NCBI GenBank assembly: GCA_017961585.1
Contig: JAGCWX010000031.1
Coordinates: 29,260 to 93,259, forward strand
Direction: 5' to 3'
Length of the DNA stretch: 64,000 nt
Origin: Elusimicrobiaceae bacterium
GTDB lineage: Bacteria > Elusimicrobiota > Elusimicrobia > Elusimicrobiales > Elusimicrobiaceae
Translations under genes and position numbers: made by a program
In this document: piece by piece, positions 43,594 to 52,455 of the stretch
Numbering within the stretch: position 1 is the stretch's first letter
How the letters are laid out: each line of letters opens with the position of its first letter
The notes under the pieces: generated by a model
Database searches by the model: none
What the model saw: the letters and a program-made list of their open reading frames with translations, nothing else
Told to the model about the DNA's origin: nothing

Positions 43594-43710
43594 TCAAAAG
43601 AAAGAGGGTTCCTCTCCGAATTGTTTGATATGGGTCTGCACCCACTCTTCGTTTTTGTCATACTGTGCTGCCGGAATCGGCTTGCGTTTGCGTTTCTTTT
43701 TCTTATTCAT
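43594..43710 (-). CDS. Small basic protein at the head of the polysaccharide operon
   Basis: 38 residues, MNKKKKRKRKPIPAAQYDKN then EEWVQTHIKQFGEEPSFF. The ATG at 43710 has a clear GGGAG box eight bases upstream, which supports translation; the frame extends to 43779 without a better site. Ten of the first twelve residues are basic or Pro. The function is unknown: a leader peptide or nucleic-acid-binding microprotein is possible. Confidence 0.55.
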   Translation of the reverse strand: MNKKKKRKRKPIPAAQYDKNEEWVQTHIKQFGEEPSFF

Positions 43711-44464
43711 ATATTTTTCTCCCGTATAATCAGATTGCCGGTTATTAGCTGATATGCACTTAATTGGTGGGAAATCCAAAAAAACAAGATTCCAATTGGA
43801 CTGGAATCCTGCGATAGTTACAAAGAAGAGAGGAACGGTTCAACAAAAGCGACTGCCATTTGTTATCCAAGTCACCGGTATAACAAACAGCAGTCGTAAC
43901 CGCAAAATTCTTACATAGAAAATATTCTAAACAAGAAATGCAAACATCAGGTAGAAAATAGCATCCAGCAAAAAACGACTCTATTTTCCGCCAAAATGAC
44001 CGCTTTTGGAAGCAACTTGGAATTGGTTTTCTCCAATAACCATTCTATTTTCATAGGATTTCCAAAATAGATCAAATTGTAATTAAGCGGATAAGGCTTA
44101 GTTTAAATTAACTCCTTGTTTCAACTCTTAGATTCAACTACAGGGGCTCACGGCTGCCTGCAGTATCATGTTTTGAAGCCAAACAAGAAGCAATTACTAA
44201 GGAGAATCGGCTATTTGTGGATGAGCAAGATCAAAGAAGCAAAAGAGAACCAACAAATTCAAAACAATATATATGTATTATACAAAAATATTGTAAAAGT
44301 ATCCAAAATATAGATAAAATTAATTATATTATTTTAGAATCCCCCTTCATTTAGGCGGCACAGTAAGATGTCCGGTGATGATTTATTATTTGTCTTTTGG
44401 GGATGGGATTTTCATCCGCAGGCAGTTGCGCGCTTATTTTAAAATGCACAAGTCCAAAAACTAA
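43711..44464. other. 754-base non-coding region with serial hairpins
   Basis: No convincing gene (a 65-codon plus-strand frame at 44116 has no ribosome site). From 43782 to 44071 there are six perfect inverted repeats of 5-8 bp in a row: 43782-43802, 43850-43896 (double stem), 43954-43988, 43991-44009, 44022-44037 and 44044-44071. The first, read on the minus strand, is GATTCCA...TGGAATC followed by a T-rich run and looks like an attenuator in front of the polysaccharide operon. 44100-44460 is AT-rich and shows nothing I can name. Confidence 0.6.
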
Positions 44465-45277
44465 CTAATTGGCAGATTGGGGTTCTTCCAATTTCCACAC
44501 GTCCGGTATATTGAGGAAATACGCCACCAGCACCGTCAGCACACCCACGTGCAACAGGGTAAATACAAACACGCACACAGCCGCGCACACACCATCTATA
44601 TTTGCACCCAACTTATCTAACAACGCGGCCGGGGCCCAGGCGATCAGAAAGACCAGCACCATCAAAATAAACCAAAACTGCGAATGTTTTTTGAGTAGCA
44701 ACCATCCTATTCTAAAAATTTTTGATTTGGGTTTGCTGACAGCATATGCAAATGCATATAATACCAAGCTAGCCAACCACAGGGCCATCAGCAGGGCACC
44801 TTCCGGCAAGGAAGTAAAGGGCAGCGGCAGAAGATAAAGAAAATTGTACGCGTTGATCCCCAGGGCACACAAGCTGATAATAATCCCCAGGATGAATTGC
44901 AAGAGCAACAAACGCCACAAGGCACGCAAGCTAACCCCTAAAACGCCTTTCCATCCGGCGCCCATATTCTGCACTTCGTCAAGTGAGCGATACACAAACA
45001 GAAGGGCCACAAAATCCAACATAGCTACAGAAGTGAGTAAATAAAGCCCATTTAGCAACACTTGCACTTGGGCGTATACGGCCGGATGATCTGCTAGGTA
45101 GAGAAGGGAAGACACCCACCCCAACACTTTACTGCTAGCCGTTCCAAACGCGCCCGGATAGTACCAAAACACAAAACAAAACATCAATGCCAGCCCCAGC
45201 CATCCCAACAATAGTGTGGATCTGGCGGGCAGTGTTACCGCGCCGGAACGAACATCCTGCATTACTTCTTTAAACAT
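44465..45277 (-). CDS. Multi-pass membrane protein of unknown function
   Basis: 270 residues with about six transmembrane helices (starting near 22, 78, 123, 160, 200 and 232), a short basic N-terminus and an acidic C-terminal tail (WKLEEPQSAN). Conserved motifs are not evident to me. Layout resembles YIP1/glycerophosphoryl-type membrane proteins only in a general sense. Last gene of the minus-strand block and 42 bases downstream of the 241-residue gene. One copy of a 16-bp direct repeat covers its stop codon. Confidence 0.72.
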   Translation of the reverse strand: MFKEVMQDVRSGAVTLPARSTLLLGWLGLALMFCFVFWYYPGAFGTASSKVLGWVSSLLYLADHPAVYAQVQVLLNGLYLLTSVAMLDFVALLFVYRSLDEVQNMGAGWKGVLGVSLRALWRLLLLQFILGIIISLCALGINAYNFLYLLPLPFTSLPEGALLMALWLASLVLYAFAYAVSKPKSKIFRIGWLLLKKHSQFWFILMVLVFLIAWAPAALLDKLGANIDGVCAAVCVFVFTLLHVGVLTVLVAYFLNIPDVWKLEEPQSAN

Positions 45278-45319
45278 AAACCTTCATTTTCTCCTGGATG
45301 ATTTCAAATTTTTATGATT

Positions 45320-46045
45320 TTAGAAAGCGTCATGCAGTTCTTTCAACGAATTAAATAATTGAGCTCCTTTTTTTACTGCAAATTGGGCTTTATGCTGTTG
45401 GGGATCATATTGGATATACATTTCATTACACCAGGCGTCCCAAATTTCAGCTCCGTGGGTACCCACCTCTGCATCCATAGGGTCCCACAAAATGCCATCG
45501 GTCGTTATATTGATAATAGCGGGCTCGTAGCGGTCCTCCCATTGGATATAAACCCCTTGCCGAGCCATATCCTGCAATACGTCATTAGGCACATGAGCGG
45601 TCTGTTCCCGTAGCTGATTATAACATTGGGTTGCCACAGCTTGCCGACTTTGTTGAATAGACACCCAGGCCTGTTGTTGCAAGTCCATAAGTAACAAATC
45701 CCGGGTATTATTGTGTTGGACCTCCAGCACCGTATATCCTTCTTCTGTTAAAAAAGCATAGTGAAGGATTTTTTGGAATGCACCCGCCAAATTGGTGTAC
45801 ATGGAAGGGCTTTGCTTACATGCAATAAGCCAATTGATCGCGCACGGCTCCGGGGAGAAACATCCCACTACTTTATTGTTCTCATAGAGTGCCTCTAACG
45901 GTTTAAACCAAGCGGCTTCATCCAATTTTTTTAATTGTTCTTGAGTTTGAGGCAAAGGGAACCGGCACTCCATCCCTTGCGGAATAGGGGTGCCGTTCTC
46001 TTCTAACAATTTCAATCCAACCGGTAAGCTGTATATTACTTTCAT
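45320..46045 (-). CDS. Soluble protein of unknown function, downstream of the large secreted protein
   Basis: 241 residues from the ATG at 46045 (MKVIYSLPVGLKLLEENG), 18 bases after the preceding stop with AAGGGC as ribosome site; longer starts overlap the neighbour. No signal peptide or helix for membrane insertion; rich in Gln and Trp (AWVSIQQSRQAV, ILWDPMDAEVG, IWDAWCNEMYIQYDPQQ). Looks cytoplasmic. No family recognised. Its position directly behind a large secreted gene would suit an immunity or accessory protein, but that is conjecture. Confidence 0.65.
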   Translation of the reverse strand: MKVIYSLPVGLKLLEENGTPIPQGMECRFPLPQTQEQLKKLDEAAWFKPLEALYENNKVVGCFSPEPCAINWLIACKQSPSMYTNLAGAFQKILHYAFLTEEGYTVLEVQHNNTRDLLLMDLQQQAWVSIQQSRQAVATQCYNQLREQTAHVPNDVLQDMARQGVYIQWEDRYEPAIINITTDGILWDPMDAEVGTHGAEIWDAWCNEMYIQYDPQQHKAQFAVKKGAQLFNSLKELHDAF

Positions 46046-46062
46046 TGCCCTTGTGCAGACCA

Positions 46063-49000
46063 TTACCATTGTATAGGCCCTTGCGCAGACCATTGCTGCG
46101 TTATATCAACAAAGTAGCCGCGGACGCCATTTGAACCTTTTGGAGCTTGGTTAAAAGCTCCTTTAAGAGCCGTTTCAATGGTTGTATTATTCAATTTCAA
46201 TGTACCCGTTGCAGTTTCGATTTCCTTGGGAATAACTAATGGGACCGAAACGTTAAGCTGCATCTCATCATCATACAATATTTCATAGTGAATATGTGGC
46301 CTTTCTGACAGTTTAGCACCGTTCTGCGTGCGACTGAAGACCTCTTCCTCAGTAAACCTTATTGTAACTGAAGTTTCCTCTTGCCCCAAAGCTAACTGAC
46401 CGGCTGTTACCTGGTTCTTTATCGCTGTTACATTTGATGGATTCTTTGCCGTTGTAATCAAATCCTCTAGCTGCGCGATTGCCTGGTTAGGATCTCCGTC
46501 CGGCGCCTTAATTTCCAATTGGAGTTGCCACCCTCCTTGGGGCACCTGCACCTCTTTTTCTAAAACCAGTGACACTTTCCCTTTGATCTCAATTGTTTTA
46601 AATTTGACTCCTCCCTGTTGTACCACCCCGGCCCGCAGACTGGCAGCGGAATTTTGGATTCCCGTTCTGACATTCCGCTCTAAGGCCTCAATTATTTTAG
46701 GATGCTCATCATAAATCATTTGTAGCAACTCTGCTTCCTTCCCGCTCGTTGAAACATTTGATGTATGGTAGAAAGCTCGCCGGAAAATATTCTTTAGAGT
46801 CATCTTGCCTCCTCCATCAAAAGCAGTTACTTTTGTTGATGAGTTGACCATTGCCTGCGCTAAGGGTTCTTCGTTAACTACCGTAGCTTGGAATTCCCGG
46901 ATTGCTTGGACTGCCTCGTCACTAAGACCGGACAATTCTTCCGCAGCCGTGGTAAAACCCCCTGTAATATTAAAGTTCAAATTCAACAACTCCTCTGCCC
47001 CTGCTTGATTGAGAATTCCTTTTTCCTTCAGCAGTTTCACATAAGCTCTGATTGTAGGATCTTTTACCATCAATTGAAGCGTATAGGCATCGGTCTGCCA
47101 CATCATTCGAGATATGGGGAAATTCCCAGGATTTTCACGGCGTGGTACTTGTTTCCCCCTCCAAAAGTTCCGGATCCCACGCATGCGGGGAGCCTTCAAC
47201 TTCTGGGCCCATTTAGTCAATCGTTCTATTGCCTGATCAACCGTTTCTAATGGGCTCTTCAACTCAAGAAAAGCGTCCACAACCCCTTCATAATTTTCCG
47301 TTCCAAAGGCCCTCGCCAAGTCTTCAACTTTTCTTCTGGCAACTGCTTCACTAAGGCCCGTTTCCCCACCTAATCTAGTCGTGGCATTTTGCAATGCTAT
47401 TGTTTGGCCCCCTGCGGTCCCTGTTGTGGACGACACACCATTCGTTTGAGGCCGGCTAGACTGATTACCCGGCCCAGGCCTTCCCAACTGACCGTTATTC
47501 GTTGTGGACGGCCTTTGCTGACTGTTGGCAGGCGTTTGAGTCCGGCCATTTTGCTGAGGTCTCGGATTCTCCGTTGCAGACGGCCTTTGCTGACTGTTGG
47601 CAAGCGTTTGAGGCCGGCCATTTTGCTGAGGTCTCGGATTCTCCGTTGCAGACGGCCTTTGCTGACTGTTGGCAGGCGTTTGAGGCCGGCCATTTTGCTG
47701 AGGTCTCGGATTCTCCGTTGCAGACGGCCTTTGCTGACTGTTGGCAAGCGTTTGAGTCCGGCCATTTTGCTGAGGTCTGCCTTGCACCTCCGGAGAGCTC
47801 TCTTGCACAGGCGGTATAACCTCGCCGTTATATTTTTTAATAGCGCTCTCAATCAGTTTCTCCGTCGTGGCCTCATTCCATCCCTTTACTTTAGCAATTC
47901 TGCTAGATACTGTTTGTATATACCTTGTGGCCTCTGCGGGCGGCATCAATTTTACCGATTGAGCAATGCGTTTTGACAGACGCGCCATGCGAACCGCTTG
48001 AACCGCTGTTCTAATCGTCCCAATCAACTGGACCAAAGCAACTACCGCAAGTATTATATCTACTGTTAAAGCCACGTTTTGTATAGCCCGCATCGTCTCT
48101 CTGCCGGTTTCATCTCCGGGGTCGGGGGAGCTGTATTGGCATACCATACTACCTACTTCGCCTCCGTTTTGTTGCACTTGGGCAGTGTTACACTGATAAT
48201 GATCCCCAGCATTTAATGTTAAATTGTCAGGGGAGCGCGTATCGCTCAAGCGGTTATACCCCAACGCAATTACATTTTTAAAATACCTAGCCGTATACTG
48301 ATCCAACAACAATCCCCCATGCTCCGGGGAAATGAACATCGTGTACCATCTAGCTAACTTTGATTTCACGTCATGTGTGGACAATGTTGCACGATACCCT
48401 GTGGAAAATGCACCAAACAAAAATGGATATATAGGATTGAACGGGGTAGCCCCCGTAGGATATCCTCCGATTGTTCTCTCCGAGGGACTCACAAAATAAG
48501 CGTTTTCGGTGGCCAACAACGGGACGACAACCCTATCTAATGCACTCTTGGCTTCCCGATTTTTATTGGCTTCTTGTCCCCATTCCTTCCCAAAATCCAA
48601 CCAGGCATTGCGAAGGTTTTTCCTCTCACTAGGCCCTTGATAGTAACTACCGCTTATATTTTTGTGAAAGATGTCCGATCCATTCTCTCCTTCCACGACG
48701 CCTGTGACAGAAGGTATCATAGCGAGCAAGCTCGTTCCTAATTCGTCGCCGGCGTCGTCCGCCAAAATTATATCGGCTAAAAGCTTCGGCTTCGGCTTTG
48801 TTTTTAAGAATACCTCCCCTAAAATCGGTAATATAACCGGAGTATATTTCCCGTCTTCATCATATACCCAATCCACCAGCAAATCTTTCAGGTAGACGTT
48901 ATTGGAATGGTCATAATACGTTAGAACGACGGCCATTGCAATGTGGGTGGCATCTTCCCCTTTTCCCTGTTCAATAAGTTTTTCAAATTGTTTTCCGGCA

Positions 49001-49509
49001 AACTCAATCGTTTTTCCCTGAGCGCTGGCCCCAGTAGGAAGACGAGAACTTGTACCTTGAAAACTAACCTGGGTTGTTGAAAGTTCAGGCGAAAGATAGT
49101 CAAATATAACCGGAAGCAGTTTGGCGGCAATCGTTTGGAGTTGTGCCGGGCGGCCCGGGTGGGAGGCATTTCCATTTACATCCGTCATTACCTCAGCAAG
49201 CAAAGAGGCCACGTAATCTCTGTTAAATTCTTCCATGGCGTCTTGTTCTTGTTCCGTGAGCCGCTCATTGGGTTCATAAGCAGCAGCATCCGCGCCCGCA
49301 ATTCCCGTTTGGCCCTTATACATTGCGTCCACAATTTGCTTCAATATATCAAACAAATCTTCATTATTGGTGTCATTTACCGCTTTTTGCAGTGGGGCCG
49401 TAACCGCGGTCTGCGTCCGGGCAGGGGTAATGGGCGACACGAGCGCCTGCACCGGCACTTGTGCAAACAGAAAACAAAAAATCAAATTAACTGTAAATAG
49501 TTTCTTCAT
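46063..49509 (-). CDS. Large secreted protein with a four-fold 24-residue repeat
   Basis: 1148 residues. Signal peptide (1-23, ends VPVQA). Residues ~30-460 are mostly helical with NxDLFDILKQIVDAMY-like segments. One hydrophobic helix lies near 475-495 (VALTVDIILAVVALVQLIGT) with a basic cluster after it. Residues ~570-670 are a low-complexity linker of 24-residue units (QQNGRPQTLANSQQRPSATE plus NPRP) repeated four times. Residues ~680-1148 form a folded region ending in beta-rich EKEVQVPQGGWQLQLEIKAP and RPHIHYEILYDDEMQLNVSV. No known domain recognised. The block design signal peptide - helix - linker - C-terminal domain is like that of secreted effectors or toxins, but no catalytic motif is visible. 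Confidence 0.82.
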   Translation of the reverse strand: MKKLFTVNLIFCFLFAQVPVQALVSPITPARTQTAVTAPLQKAVNDTNNEDLFDILKQIVDAMYKGQTGIAGADAAAYEPNERLTEQEQDAMEEFNRDYVASLLAEVMTDVNGNASHPGRPAQLQTIAAKLLPVIFDYLSPELSTTQVSFQGTSSRLPTGASAQGKTIEFAGKQFEKLIEQGKGEDATHIAMAVVLTYYDHSNNVYLKDLLVDWVYDEDGKYTPVILPILGEVFLKTKPKPKLLADIILADDAGDELGTSLLAMIPSVTGVVEGENGSDIFHKNISGSYYQGPSERKNLRNAWLDFGKEWGQEANKNREAKSALDRVVVPLLATENAYFVSPSERTIGGYPTGATPFNPIYPFLFGAFSTGYRATLSTHDVKSKLARWYTMFISPEHGGLLLDQYTARYFKNVIALGYNRLSDTRSPDNLTLNAGDHYQCNTAQVQQNGGEVGSMVCQYSSPDPGDETGRETMRAIQNVALTVDIILAVVALVQLIGTIRTAVQAVRMARLSKRIAQSVKLMPPAEATRYIQTVSSRIAKVKGWNEATTEKLIESAIKKYNGEVIPPVQESSPEVQGRPQQNGRTQTLANSQQRPSATENPRPQQNGRPQTPANSQQRPSATENPRPQQNGRPQTLANSQQRPSATENPRPQQNGRTQTPANSQQRPSTTNNGQLGRPGPGNQSSRPQTNGVSSTTGTAGGQTIALQNATTRLGGETGLSEAVARRKVEDLARAFGTENYEGVVDAFLELKSPLETVDQAIERLTKWAQKLKAPRMRGIRNFWRGKQVPRRENPGNFPISRMMWQTDAYTLQLMVKDPTIRAYVKLLKEKGILNQAGAEELLNLNFNITGGFTTAAEELSGLSDEAVQAIREFQATVVNEEPLAQAMVNSSTKVTAFDGGGKMTLKNIFRRAFYHTSNVSTSGKEAELLQMIYDEHPKIIEALERNVRTGIQNSAASLRAGVVQQGGVKFKTIEIKGKVSLVLEKEVQVPQGGWQLQLEIKAPDGDPNQAIAQLEDLITTAKNPSNVTAIKNQVTAGQLALGQEETSVTIRFTEEEVFSRTQNGAKLSERPHIHYEILYDDEMQLNVSVPLVIPKEIETATGTLKLNNTTIETALKGAFNQAPKGSNGVRGYFVDITQQWSAQGPIQW
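47500..47782. repeat. 72-bp in-frame tandem repeat, four units
   Basis: Units begin near 47508, 47580, 47652 and 47724. They are almost identical but differ at two codons. In protein order the pairs are T/L, P/P, P/L and T/P (GRTQTL, GRPQTP, GRPQTL, GRTQTP), so unit one differs from unit four at one site only. The repeat is open in several frames, which is why spurious ORFs pile up here. Confidence 0.9.
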
Positions 49510-49524
49510 AATTTTATTTTCCCA

Positions 49525-50370
49525 TTACCAATCAGCAATTTCTACAGACCCAAGGGGCTCCCCTTTCCTCAGCTGTGCCCACACATCCGGTTGTTTCGCC
49601 GCAAATTCACTCCAATATTTGTCAATAGCAAATGCCGATCCGCAATCTTTCTTCTCTTGTTTACATCGTGTTTGAATTTTCTCAAACAACTCCCTCATTT
49701 GCTCAAGAACACTCTGCCAGGGTTTTAAGGCATCCGCACCACTATTATAGCCGGCCAAATGTTCAAGCACCAACCCCTGGCATATATAAGAGACCTCTCT
49801 CCTCTGGATTATAGCTTCTCTAATGCTGGTGATGTTTCGGCACTCACAAACTTGGAAACAGTTTTTCTCTTCAAAGTTATTCCTTGAAATACTTTGATTA
49901 TCCACACAGCCACGGTTAAGCGCATCAAAACCTCTCCCATACATAAAGGGAATAATAAGAGCCACATCTCTATAATCCCCTCCTTGCGCAGCCAACTTCC
50001 TATAAATGCCTTTGATCTTTGACTTGTTCTGTGTCACAAAAGTTGTACGGCCTGCTTCGGTCAGCGAAAACATATAGTTAACAGCCAACCTTGCACAATT
50101 TAAATTGTCCCAGTTTTGGCTAACCCCCGTTGTCCACATTTCCTTTAACAATCCGTTTGCCTGACTCTTCTCTCTTCCACTAGTGAGAGGGCATTCGGCG
50201 TAAGTTACGTTATAAATTTGAAAGGGTGTTGAGCTCTGGCCATTATTCTCCGTCGGCTGAGTGGGTATAACGTCCGGCAAGGCCACAAGCCCCATAGACC
50301 GGGCCTGCTCCGCTTGTAAAGAAGTTGCCATTCCTAAAACAAGTATCACAAAAAAGCTAAATCGGCGCAT
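49525..50370 (-). CDS. Secreted Cys-containing protein of unknown function
   Basis: 281 residues. Signal peptide MRRFSFFVILVLGMATSLQA, mature helical protein with at least nine Cys, several paired closely (CFQVCEC, RCKQEKKDCG). Segments DVALIIPFMYGRGFDALNRG and QVLMRELFEKIQ-like helices; no family found. First gene of the block, 16 bases before the 1148-residue gene, with an AGAGGAG box and its own promoter. Probably exported to the periplasm or surface with its neighbour. Confidence 0.78.
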   Translation of the reverse strand: MRRFSFFVILVLGMATSLQAEQARSMGLVALPDVIPTQPTENNGQSSTPFQIYNVTYAECPLTSGREKSQANGLLKEMWTTGVSQNWDNLNCARLAVNYMFSLTEAGRTTFVTQNKSKIKGIYRKLAAQGGDYRDVALIIPFMYGRGFDALNRGCVDNQSISRNNFEEKNCFQVCECRNITSIREAIIQRREVSYICQGLVLEHLAGYNSGADALKPWQSVLEQMRELFEKIQTRCKQEKKDCGSAFAIDKYWSEFAAKQPDVWAQLRKGEPLGSVEIADW

Positions 50371-50406
50371 AAGGGGGTTCTCCTCTTTAAAGGTCTTACA
50401 TATTAT

Positions 50407-50434
50407 AGTATAAGCGTTTTAAAAAATTTGTCAA
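50407..50434 (-). promoter_or_regulatory. Strong promoter of the 44.5-50.4 kb block
   Basis: On the minus strand: consensus TTGACA (50434-50429), 16 bases, TATACT (50412-50407), overlapped by TATAAT (50407-50402). The leader is about 30 bases with GAGGAG before the start. This is the best -35/-10 match seen in the window. Confidence 0.75.
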
Positions 50435-50529
50435 GGGCAATTCTTCAGTTCTAAGCCATACTTGCCCTTTTTATCAAAAACTAACTAATTTTTGGGCTTG
50501 TGGCTGTTCCATTAACCTGATAATTTATC

Positions 50530-50535
50530 TATAAT
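50530..50535 (+). promoter_or_regulatory. -10 box of the Bat operon
   Basis: TATAAT 29 bases before the moxR ATG, with a GGGGGAG box between. A weak TTCCAT lies 17 bases upstream. A hairpin at 50434-50468 (AGGGCAA with TTGCCCT) lies further up. Confidence 0.5.
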
Positions 50536-50564
50536 ATAGAAAACACTTACCACAAGGGGGAGTT

Positions 50565-51548
50565 ATGGAAATAGCAGCGATTAATCAACAAGTCCAACAA
50601 GAAAGTATTTTTTTGCAAGATTTAAAACGCGAAATTTCTAAAGTAATTGTAGGGCAAGAGGCCCTGCTGGAAAAAATGCTCGTGGCCTTGCTGGCCGACG
50701 GGCACGTGCTGATTGAAGGCGTCCCCGGGTTAGCCAAAACCTTGGCCGTAAAAACCTTGGCGCAAGCGATCCACGCGCAATTCAACCGCATCCAGTTCAC
50801 GCCGGATTTACTTCCCGCCGATATTACCGGCACGCTGATTTTTAACCCCAAAGAAGGGTCCTTCTTCCCCAAACGCGGGCCCGTGTTTGCCAACTTTGTA
50901 CTGGCCGACGAAATCAACCGTTCCCCCGCCAAGGTGCAAAGTGCCTTGTTGGAAGCCATGCAAGAGCGGCAAGTAACCATCGGCGATGAAACCTACCCCC
51001 TTCCTGCCCCGTTTATGGTGTTGGCCACCCAAAACCCGGTGGAGCAAGAAGGCACCTACCCCTTGCCCGAAGCGCAGGTGGACCGCTTTATGCTTAAAAT
51101 TTTGGTGAGCTACCCCTCGCAAGAAGAAGAAAAACAAATTTTAGAGCGCATGGCCAGCCACCAAAAGATTGAATTGACTTCCTCCGTCACGCCGGAAATG
51201 ATTTTAAAAGCCCGCAGTGCCGTGGATCAAATTTACGTGGACGAAAAAATCAAAAATTACATCGTCAGCTTGGTGTTTGCCACGCGCGATCCGAAGGCCG
51301 CCGGGTTGGAAAAATTGGCCTCGTTTATCGCCTATGGGGCCAGCCCGCGTGCAACAATTTTCTTAACGCAAGCCGCCAAAGCGTATGCTTTCTTGAACGG
51401 GCGCGGCTATGTAACGCCCGAAGACATCAAGGCCATTGGGCTGGATGTTTTGCGCCACCGCGTACTGCTTTCTTACGAAGCCGAGGCCGAAAACGTAACC
51501 TCGGACAGTATTGTCAAACAAATTTTTGACGCCGTAGACGTACCGTAG
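50565..51548 (+). CDS. MoxR-type AAA+ ATPase
   Basis: 327 residues. Walker A GVPGLAKT (47-54), Walker B VLADEINRSPAKVQ (~112), sensor 1 ATQNPVEQEGTYPLPEAQVD (~154-173), and a C-terminal arginine/sensor 2 region (YGASPRATIFL). MoxR ATPases act as chaperones for assembly of VWA-domain complexes. It heads the operon moxR-DUF58-DUF4381-batABCDE and ends 16 bases before the DUF58 gene. Confidence 0.95.
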   Translation: MEIAAINQQVQQESIFLQDLKREISKVIVGQEALLEKMLVALLADGHVLIEGVPGLAKTLAVKTLAQAIHAQFNRIQFTPDLLPADITGTLIFNPKEGSFFPKRGPVFANFVLADEINRSPAKVQSALLEAMQERQVTIGDETYPLPAPFMVLATQNPVEQEGTYPLPEAQVDRFMLKILVSYPSQEEEKQILERMASHQKIELTSSVTPEMILKARSAVDQIYVDEKIKNYIVSLVFATRDPKAAGLEKLASFIAYGASPRATIFLTQAAKAYAFLNGRGYVTPEDIKAIGLDVLRHRVLLSYEAEAENVTSDSIVKQIFDAVDVP

Positions 51549-51564
51549 CACACAGGGGGGTAGG

Positions 51565-52455
51565 ATGGATACCGCGGAAATTTTAAAAAAAGTCCGCCAA
51601 ATTGAAATCCAAACGGACCGGCTGGTCAGCGAGACGTTTGCCGGGGAATATTTGAGCACTTTTAAAGGCCAAGGGATTGAATTTGCCGAAGTGCGCGAGT
51701 ATATCCCGGGCGATGATGTCCGCTCCATTGATTGGAACGTTACGGCCCGTACCGGTGTGCCTTACATCAAAAAATTTAACGAAACGCGCGAATTAACCCT
51801 CATGATTGCGTGTGATGTTTCGGGTTCCCAGCAGTTTGGCTCGCGCAGTAAATTTAAACAACAAGCCGCGGCGGAACTTTCCGCGCTGTTTGCGTTTTGC
51901 GCCTTGCAAAATAATGATAAAGTGGGCTTGCTGCTCTTTTCCGACGAAGTAGAACTTTACGTTCCCCCCCGCAAAGGCAAAAAACACATCTTGCGCCTCA
52001 TACGCGAGCTGATTGCCTTTGAACCGCGCCACACCAAAACCAACCTTAATTTGTGCTTGGAAACGTTGATTAAAGTGCAAAAACACTCGGCCATTGTGGT
52101 GCTTATTTCCGATTTTTTACAAACGGTTCCGTCCTTTGAAAAAGCATTTAAACTGGCGGCTAAAAAATTTGATTTAATCCCGGTACGCATCCAAGACCCG
52201 CTGGAAAAAGCACTGCCGGATTTGCCCCTGTGTTTAAGCATAACCGACCCGGAAACCGGCGAAACCGACGAGCTTTGCCTATCGGACGGAGCTTTAAACC
52301 GGCAACTTTCCCAATTTTGGGCAAGTCAGCAAAAAGACCTGGAGGGGCTTTTTACCCCCTGCAAAACGGAGCCCATTTTAATAGATACGTCCGCCAATAC
52401 GGCAGACCCGGTGGTGCGGTACTTTAAACGGCGTGCCAAAAAAATAAGGAAATGA
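51565..52455 (+). CDS. DUF58 protein (VWA-like fold)
   Basis: 296 residues. The DUF58 signature YIPGDDVRSIDWNVTARTG lies near 46-64, preceded by STFKGQGIEFAEVREY. A VWA-like centre follows with CDVSGSQQF and DKVGLLLFSDEVE. DUF58 proteins pair with MoxR ATPases; the exact role is unproven. Its end overlaps the next start (ATGA). Confidence 0.93.
   Translation: MDTAEILKKVRQIEIQTDRLVSETFAGEYLSTFKGQGIEFAEVREYIPGDDVRSIDWNVTARTGVPYIKKFNETRELTLMIACDVSGSQQFGSRSKFKQQAAAELSALFAFCALQNNDKVGLLLFSDEVELYVPPRKGKKHILRLIRELIAFEPRHTKTNLNLCLETLIKVQKHSAIVVLISDFLQTVPSFEKAFKLAAKKFDLIPVRIQDPLEKALPDLPLCLSITDPETGETDELCLSDGALNRQLSQFWASQQKDLEGLFTPCKTEPILIDTSANTADPVVRYFKRRAKKIRK

Noticed and set aside
44116..44313. 65-codon plus-strand ORF
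   Set aside because: AT-rich, no ribosome-binding site, no recognisable composition or motif.
47500..47782. CRISPR-like array
   Set aside because: The units abut with no spacers and are translated in frame.
47389..47976. Long open frames on both strands over the 72-bp repeats
   Set aside because: The repeat length is a multiple of three, so frames stay open by construction; only the frame of the 1148-residue protein has a signal peptide and flanking domains.
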